Of a stretch of 64,000 nucleotides of DNA, positions 60,870 to 64,000 are shown piece after piece. The stretch is from Geobacter sp. UBA6151. GTDB taxonomy: Bacteria > Desulfobacterota > Desulfuromonadia > Geobacterales > Pseudopelobacteraceae. Under the pieces are notes generated by a model, which had not been told where the DNA came from, made no database searches, and was given only the letters and a program-made list of their open reading frames with translations. Both the position numbers and the translations under genes were made by a program. The stretch is from positions 55,710-119,709 of the forward strand of contig DIUT01000063.1 in the NCBI GenBank assembly GCA_002423105.1, in the 5' to 3' direction. Each line of letters starts with the position of its first letter. Within the stretch, counting starts at the first letter, position 1.

Positions 60870-63479
60870 ATGAAAGAACCAGGCCCCACAGCTACGAAGA
60901 CAACGAAGCAGGTTGACGCTGATCTGACATTGCGCAAACAGGCGGAAAAAGTGGTTCGGGATATGCCGCACGAACCTTTGTCGCCTGACGATGCAAAACT
61001 GCTGCATGAACTGCGTGTGTATCAGGTTGAGTTGCAGATGCAGAATGATGAGTTGCACAACACCCGCCATGAATTGGAACTTTCCCGTGAACGCTACTTT
61101 GACCTTTACGATCTGGCGCCGGTCGGTTATCTGACCATCAGCCCCCAGGGGCTGATACTGGAAACCAATCATGCGGCGGCCTCCATGCTGGGCGTGGAAA
61201 AAAAAGAACTGCTCAACAAGGAGTTTCAACGCTTTATCTATCCTGAAGACCTGGAACTCTATGTTTTGCACCGCAAACAGTTCAATGGCTGCATGGCCCC
61301 CAAGAGTTGTGAGCTCCGTTTGGTTTGCTGCGGACATGCAGCGCCCGTCTGGATGCATCTGCAGGCAAGCATGTCGGAAGAGGGAGAATACCGGGTCACC
61401 CTGATTGACATAAACCAGCGTAAAATTGATGAGATGAAGTTGCTGGAGAGTGAGGAGCGTTTCAGAAGCCTGGTCATGGCTGCAGCAAGCGGCGTTATTC
61501 TGCAGGAACGCAGCGGTAAGATCATTGCCTGGAATGAAACGGCAGAGCAGGTGTTTGGTCTCAGCGCCGGCCAGGCGATTGGCCTGGATGCCACACAGTA
61601 CGAGTGGCAGACCTACCGGGAGGACGGGACGCTGTTTCCGGGTGCTGAGCATCCTTCCATGCAGACCTTTGCCACGGGCAAACCATGTGTCAACGTTGTT
61701 ATGAAAGTACTGCGCGGCAGCGGAGATTTTTCCTGGATCAACATCAATACCGGCCCACTGTTCAGAAGCGGCCAGTCAACCCCCTACGCCGTGGTCATCA
61801 CCTTTGCCGACATCACCGAGCGGAAGCAGGCGGAGAGCATTCTGCAGGCCCGTCTGAGAATAAGCGACTATGCCTATACGCATTCGCTTGATGAACTTTT
61901 GACAATAGTTCTGGATGAAGCCGAGGCCCTGACCGGCAGCCGGGCCGGATTCTTTCATTTTGTGGATGCTGATCAGGTGAATCTGACGTTGCAAACATGG
62001 TCAAGCAATACCTTGACCGGTATCTGCACCGCTGAAGGTAAAGACCGGCACTACCCGCTGGACAGCGCCGGTGTATGGGCTGACTGCATCCGCGAAAGAC
62101 AAGCATTGATCCACAACGACTATCACGCGCTGCCGAACCGCAAGGGACTGCCTGACGGACATATTCCGGTGCAGAGAGAGCTTGTGGTGCCGATTTTCCG
62201 GAACAAGCTGATTGTTGCCGTGATGGGGCTTGGTAATAAGCAAAGCGATTACACTGCCCATGACATGACAACCGCCCAACACTTGGCCAGTCTGGCCTGG
62301 GATATCGTGAAACGCAAAAGGGCAGAAGAAGAGCTGAGTAAAAGCCAGGAAATGTTTGCCCAGTTTATGAAACATTCGCCGATTTACGCGTACATCAAGG
62401 AAGTGACTGCCACTGAAAGCCGCATACTGCAGGCCAGTGATAATTTGCAACAGATGGCCGGTATAAAAGATGTGCCGGTGCTCGGTAAAACCATGGCGGA
62501 GCTGTTTCCGCCCGAGCTGGCCGCCAAAATCACTGCCGACGATATCAAGGTTGTTTCAGATGGTGAAGTACTGCTCAACCATGAAGAGTTCCAGGGCCGT
62601 TACTACTCCAGCGTCAAATTCCCGATTGTTTCAGGAGATCAGACCCTTCTGGCCGGTTTTACCATAGACATTACTGACCGCAAGCTGGCGGAAGAATCGC
62701 TGATGGTCAAGGCCCAGCAACTGGAAGAGTTAAATCAATTGCTGGAAAAACGTATTGCTGAAACGGTGAACGACCTGCGCCAGAAGGACGAACTGCTGAT
62801 CCAGCAGGGACGTATGGCCGCCATGGGAGAGATGATCAACAACATTGCCCACCAATGGCGGCAACCGTTGAACAATATCGGGCTGATCGTGCAGAGTTTG
62901 CAGCTTACCTTCAAGGCAGGCACACTCACCACCGAGATCATGCACAAGGATATTGCCAACACCATGCAGCTTCTGCAGCAAATGTCCGCCACCATAGATG
63001 ATTTTCGTAATTTTTTCAGTCAGGACAAGGTGCTCCAGACCTTTACCGTCAATAAGGCCATCAAACGTTCCCTCAACTTCATGCTGCCATCCCTTAAAAA
63101 CAGTAATATTGTTGTGCGTTGCGATGAGCAGCCTGATGTTCAGGCGGAAGGGTATCCCGGTGAGTACACCCAGGCCATGCTCAATATTTTTACCAATGCC
63201 AAGGACGTGCTGCTGGAACGGGAAATAGCGATGCCCTGCATCGATATCCGCATTTTTAGTGAAAACGGTCGTTCGGTGGTGACCATTACGGACAATGGCG
63301 GCGGCATACCGGAAACGGTGCTGCCCAAGATATTTGATCCGTATTTTACCACCAAGGGAAATGGTATCGGCACCGGTATCGGCCTGTTCATGTCCAAGGT
63401 GATCATTGAAAAGAACATGCAGGGACGCCTGACAGCCAGCAATGCTGAAAGCGGGGCTGAATTCAGAATAGAGTTGTAA
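60870..63479 (+). CDS. Cytoplasmic sensor histidine kinase (PAS-PAS-GAF-PAS-HK)
   Basis: An 869-residue kinase with no membrane segment. After a coiled-coil start (about 30-70) come PAS 1 (RYFDLYDLAPVGYLTIS), PAS 2 (RFRSLVMAAASGVILQ), a GAF domain (SLDELLTIVLDEAEALTGSRAG), PAS 3 (FAQFMKHSPIYAYIKEV), a coiled coil and the kinase core with GEMINNIAHQWRQPLN, the phospho-His box, and an HATPase end (GIGTGIGLFMSKVII). There is no receiver domain, so the partner regulator is separate. The ATG at 60870 was chosen because the open frame above it lies inside the WbsX gene. It probably reads a small cytoplasmic signal or redox state. Confidence 0.9.
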   Translation: MKEPGPTATKTTKQVDADLTLRKQAEKVVRDMPHEPLSPDDAKLLHELRVYQVELQMQNDELHNTRHELELSRERYFDLYDLAPVGYLTISPQGLILETNHAAASMLGVEKKELLNKEFQRFIYPEDLELYVLHRKQFNGCMAPKSCELRLVCCGHAAPVWMHLQASMSEEGEYRVTLIDINQRKIDEMKLLESEERFRSLVMAAASGVILQERSGKIIAWNETAEQVFGLSAGQAIGLDATQYEWQTYREDGTLFPGAEHPSMQTFATGKPCVNVVMKVLRGSGDFSWININTGPLFRSGQSTPYAVVITFADITERKQAESILQARLRISDYAYTHSLDELLTIVLDEAEALTGSRAGFFHFVDADQVNLTLQTWSSNTLTGICTAEGKDRHYPLDSAGVWADCIRERQALIHNDYHALPNRKGLPDGHIPVQRELVVPIFRNKLIVAVMGLGNKQSDYTAHDMTTAQHLASLAWDIVKRKRAEEELSKSQEMFAQFMKHSPIYAYIKEVTATESRILQASDNLQQMAGIKDVPVLGKTMAELFPPELAAKITADDIKVVSDGEVLLNHEEFQGRYYSSVKFPIVSGDQTLLAGFTIDITDRKLAEESLMVKAQQLEELNQLLEKRIAETVNDLRQKDELLIQQGRMAAMGEMINNIAHQWRQPLNNIGLIVQSLQLTFKAGTLTTEIMHKDIANTMQLLQQMSATIDDFRNFFSQDKVLQTFTVNKAIKRSLNFMLPSLKNSNIVVRCDEQPDVQAEGYPGEYTQAMLNIFTNAKDVLLEREIAMPCIDIRIFSENGRSVVTITDNGGGIPETVLPKIFDPYFTTKGNGIGTGIGLFMSKVIIEKNMQGRLTASNAESGAEFRIEL

Positions 63480-63517
63480 GGGACTCCAGTGTGTCCGGTT
63501 CGGTATTTGCATTTTAG

Positions 63518-63626
63518 CCTCCCCTCCCTTGACGGGAGGGGATTGAGGGGAGGGTGAAGCTGCAATGGAGTCACTTCGTGGCAATTTCCCCCTCCCCCTA
63601 ACCCCCTCCCGCAAGGGGCGGGGGGA
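63518..63626. repeat. GC-rich REP-like inverted doublet, copy 2
   Basis: CCCTCCCTTGACGGGAGGG (63522-63540) and CCCTCCCGCAAGGGGCGGG (63604-63622) form two facing hairpins, separated by about 63 bp. Order, loop sequences and the trailing ACTTTT agree with the copy at 39395-39490. It lies between two sensor kinase genes. Confidence 0.6.
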
Positions 63627-63702
63627 CTTTTAAGGCCACAGCAATAACCTAACCCGCACTACTGAAGGTACTTACCAATAAATAACCATAAAAGGCCATT
63701 GC

Positions 63703-64000
63703 GTGCGTAACGGCAAAGCACACACAACAGTAGCATTATTCGCACATTACCGGGGCTGGGTCATCATGGCTCTGTTTGCCGCCATGATTTTCGTGGGTTG
63801 CTTTGCCATGGTGATCATATTGGATGTCTCAAACTGGGGGATGCCGACCGCCCTCGGTCTTATGTTTCTGTTTGTTATGGGCGGCATTCTGACCATGTTT
63901 GCCGTGGCCACCAGAAACCTGCTGCTCAAAACCAGCCTTGAAGCTGCTGAAAGCGCAAACCAGGCCAAATCAAGGTTTCTGGCAAACATGAGCCATGAAA
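63703..64000 (+). CDS. Sensor histidine kinase, N-terminal part (cut by window end)
   Basis: The frame is open from a GTG at 63703, with AAAGG seven bases upstream, to the last base (about 99 residues seen). Two membrane helices (GWVIMALFAAMIFVGCFAMV and MPTALGLMFLFVMGGILTMF) are joined by a short loop, then a linker helix (LLLKTSLEAAESANQAKSRF) leads into LANMSHE, the beginning of the H-box. This is the common start of membrane-bound hybrid kinases. The remainder, including the phospho-acceptor His context and any receiver domain, lies outside the window. Confidence 0.82.
   Translation, partial: MRNGKAHTTVALFAHYRGWVIMALFAAMIFVGCFAMVIILDVSNWGMPTALGLMFLFVMGGILTMFAVATRNLLLKTSLEAAESANQAKSRFLANMSHE

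Noticed and set aside
1..64000. CRISPR arrays, tRNA/rRNA genes, insertion-sequence transposases and prophage genes
   Set aside because: No regularly spaced short repeats, clover-leaf-like stretches, transposase or phage structural proteins were seen on either strand.

Overview
The window looks like a chromosomal segment of a Geobacter-type bacterium (Desulfuromonadia/Geobacterales). This is inferred from gene content only: an exosortase-A (XrtA/PEP-CTERM) type exopolysaccharide locus, many multi-PAS/GAF and hybrid histidine kinases, a small protein resembling a family I associate with Geobacter (GSU3473-like), a Gram-negative outer-membrane set (TamA/TamB, PagL-like, beta-barrels), a pyruvate dehydrogenase E1-E2 operon and GC-rich REP-like repeats. 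Species cannot be assigned. No tRNA, rRNA, CRISPR array, transposase or phage gene was seen.

Layout. (1) 1-10423, minus strand: a tightly packed polysaccharide operon. It reads FemAB-like transferase, a double GT2 glycosyltransferase, an XrtA-associated asparagine-synthase-like amidotransferase, an acetyltransferase-glycosyltransferase fusion, a RIFT-barrel lyase-like protein and a DegT-type aminotransferase cut by the window edge. (2) 10424-12184: a 587-bp regulatory gap rich in repeats, then PilZ, lytic transglycosylase and YtxH genes. (3) 12211-12339: a 129-bp palindromic element, followed by a ferredoxin and the pdhA-pdhB-pdhC genes (12389-15902). (4) 15923-25817, minus strand: an envelope block with TamB, TamA, a frameshifted beta-barrel with a C9 tract, a PagL-like deacylase, Hsp20, a frameshifted zinc-ribbon protein, an L,D-transpeptidase and a coiled-coil lipoprotein. 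(5) 26173-34821: regulators around glmS, namely an NtrC-type activator, GlmS, a hybrid kinase, a Crp-like regulator and a diguanylate cyclase. (6) 35332-46153, plus strand: the XrtA-type EPS core (PrsT, EpsB-like sugar transferase, export porin, Wzz-like, tyrosine kinase, ATPase, beta-barrel, deacetylase). (7) 46198-60775: an ABC-2 export pair (Wzm/Wzt) and tailoring genes, including aminotransferases, an O-methyltransferase, FemAB/GNAT transferases, a large secreted Ig-repeat protein, a glycosyltransferase and a GH99/WbsX-like protein. (8) 60870-64000: two sensor kinases, the last one cut by the window end.

How it fits together (inference). GlmS supplies glucosamine-6-phosphate. Aminotransferases and acetyltransferases make modified sugars, glycosyltransferases assemble the chain, and the EpsB/Wzz/tyrosine-kinase/porin set and a Wzm/Wzt ABC exporter move glycans out. 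The regulators point to control by phosphorelay, cyclic-di-GMP and perhaps sigma-54. Two short DNA motifs recur in the intergenic regions in front of the polysaccharide genes, the activator gene, glmS and the PilZ gene, and may define a common regulon. No exosortase and no PEP-CTERM substrate is encoded in these 64 kb.
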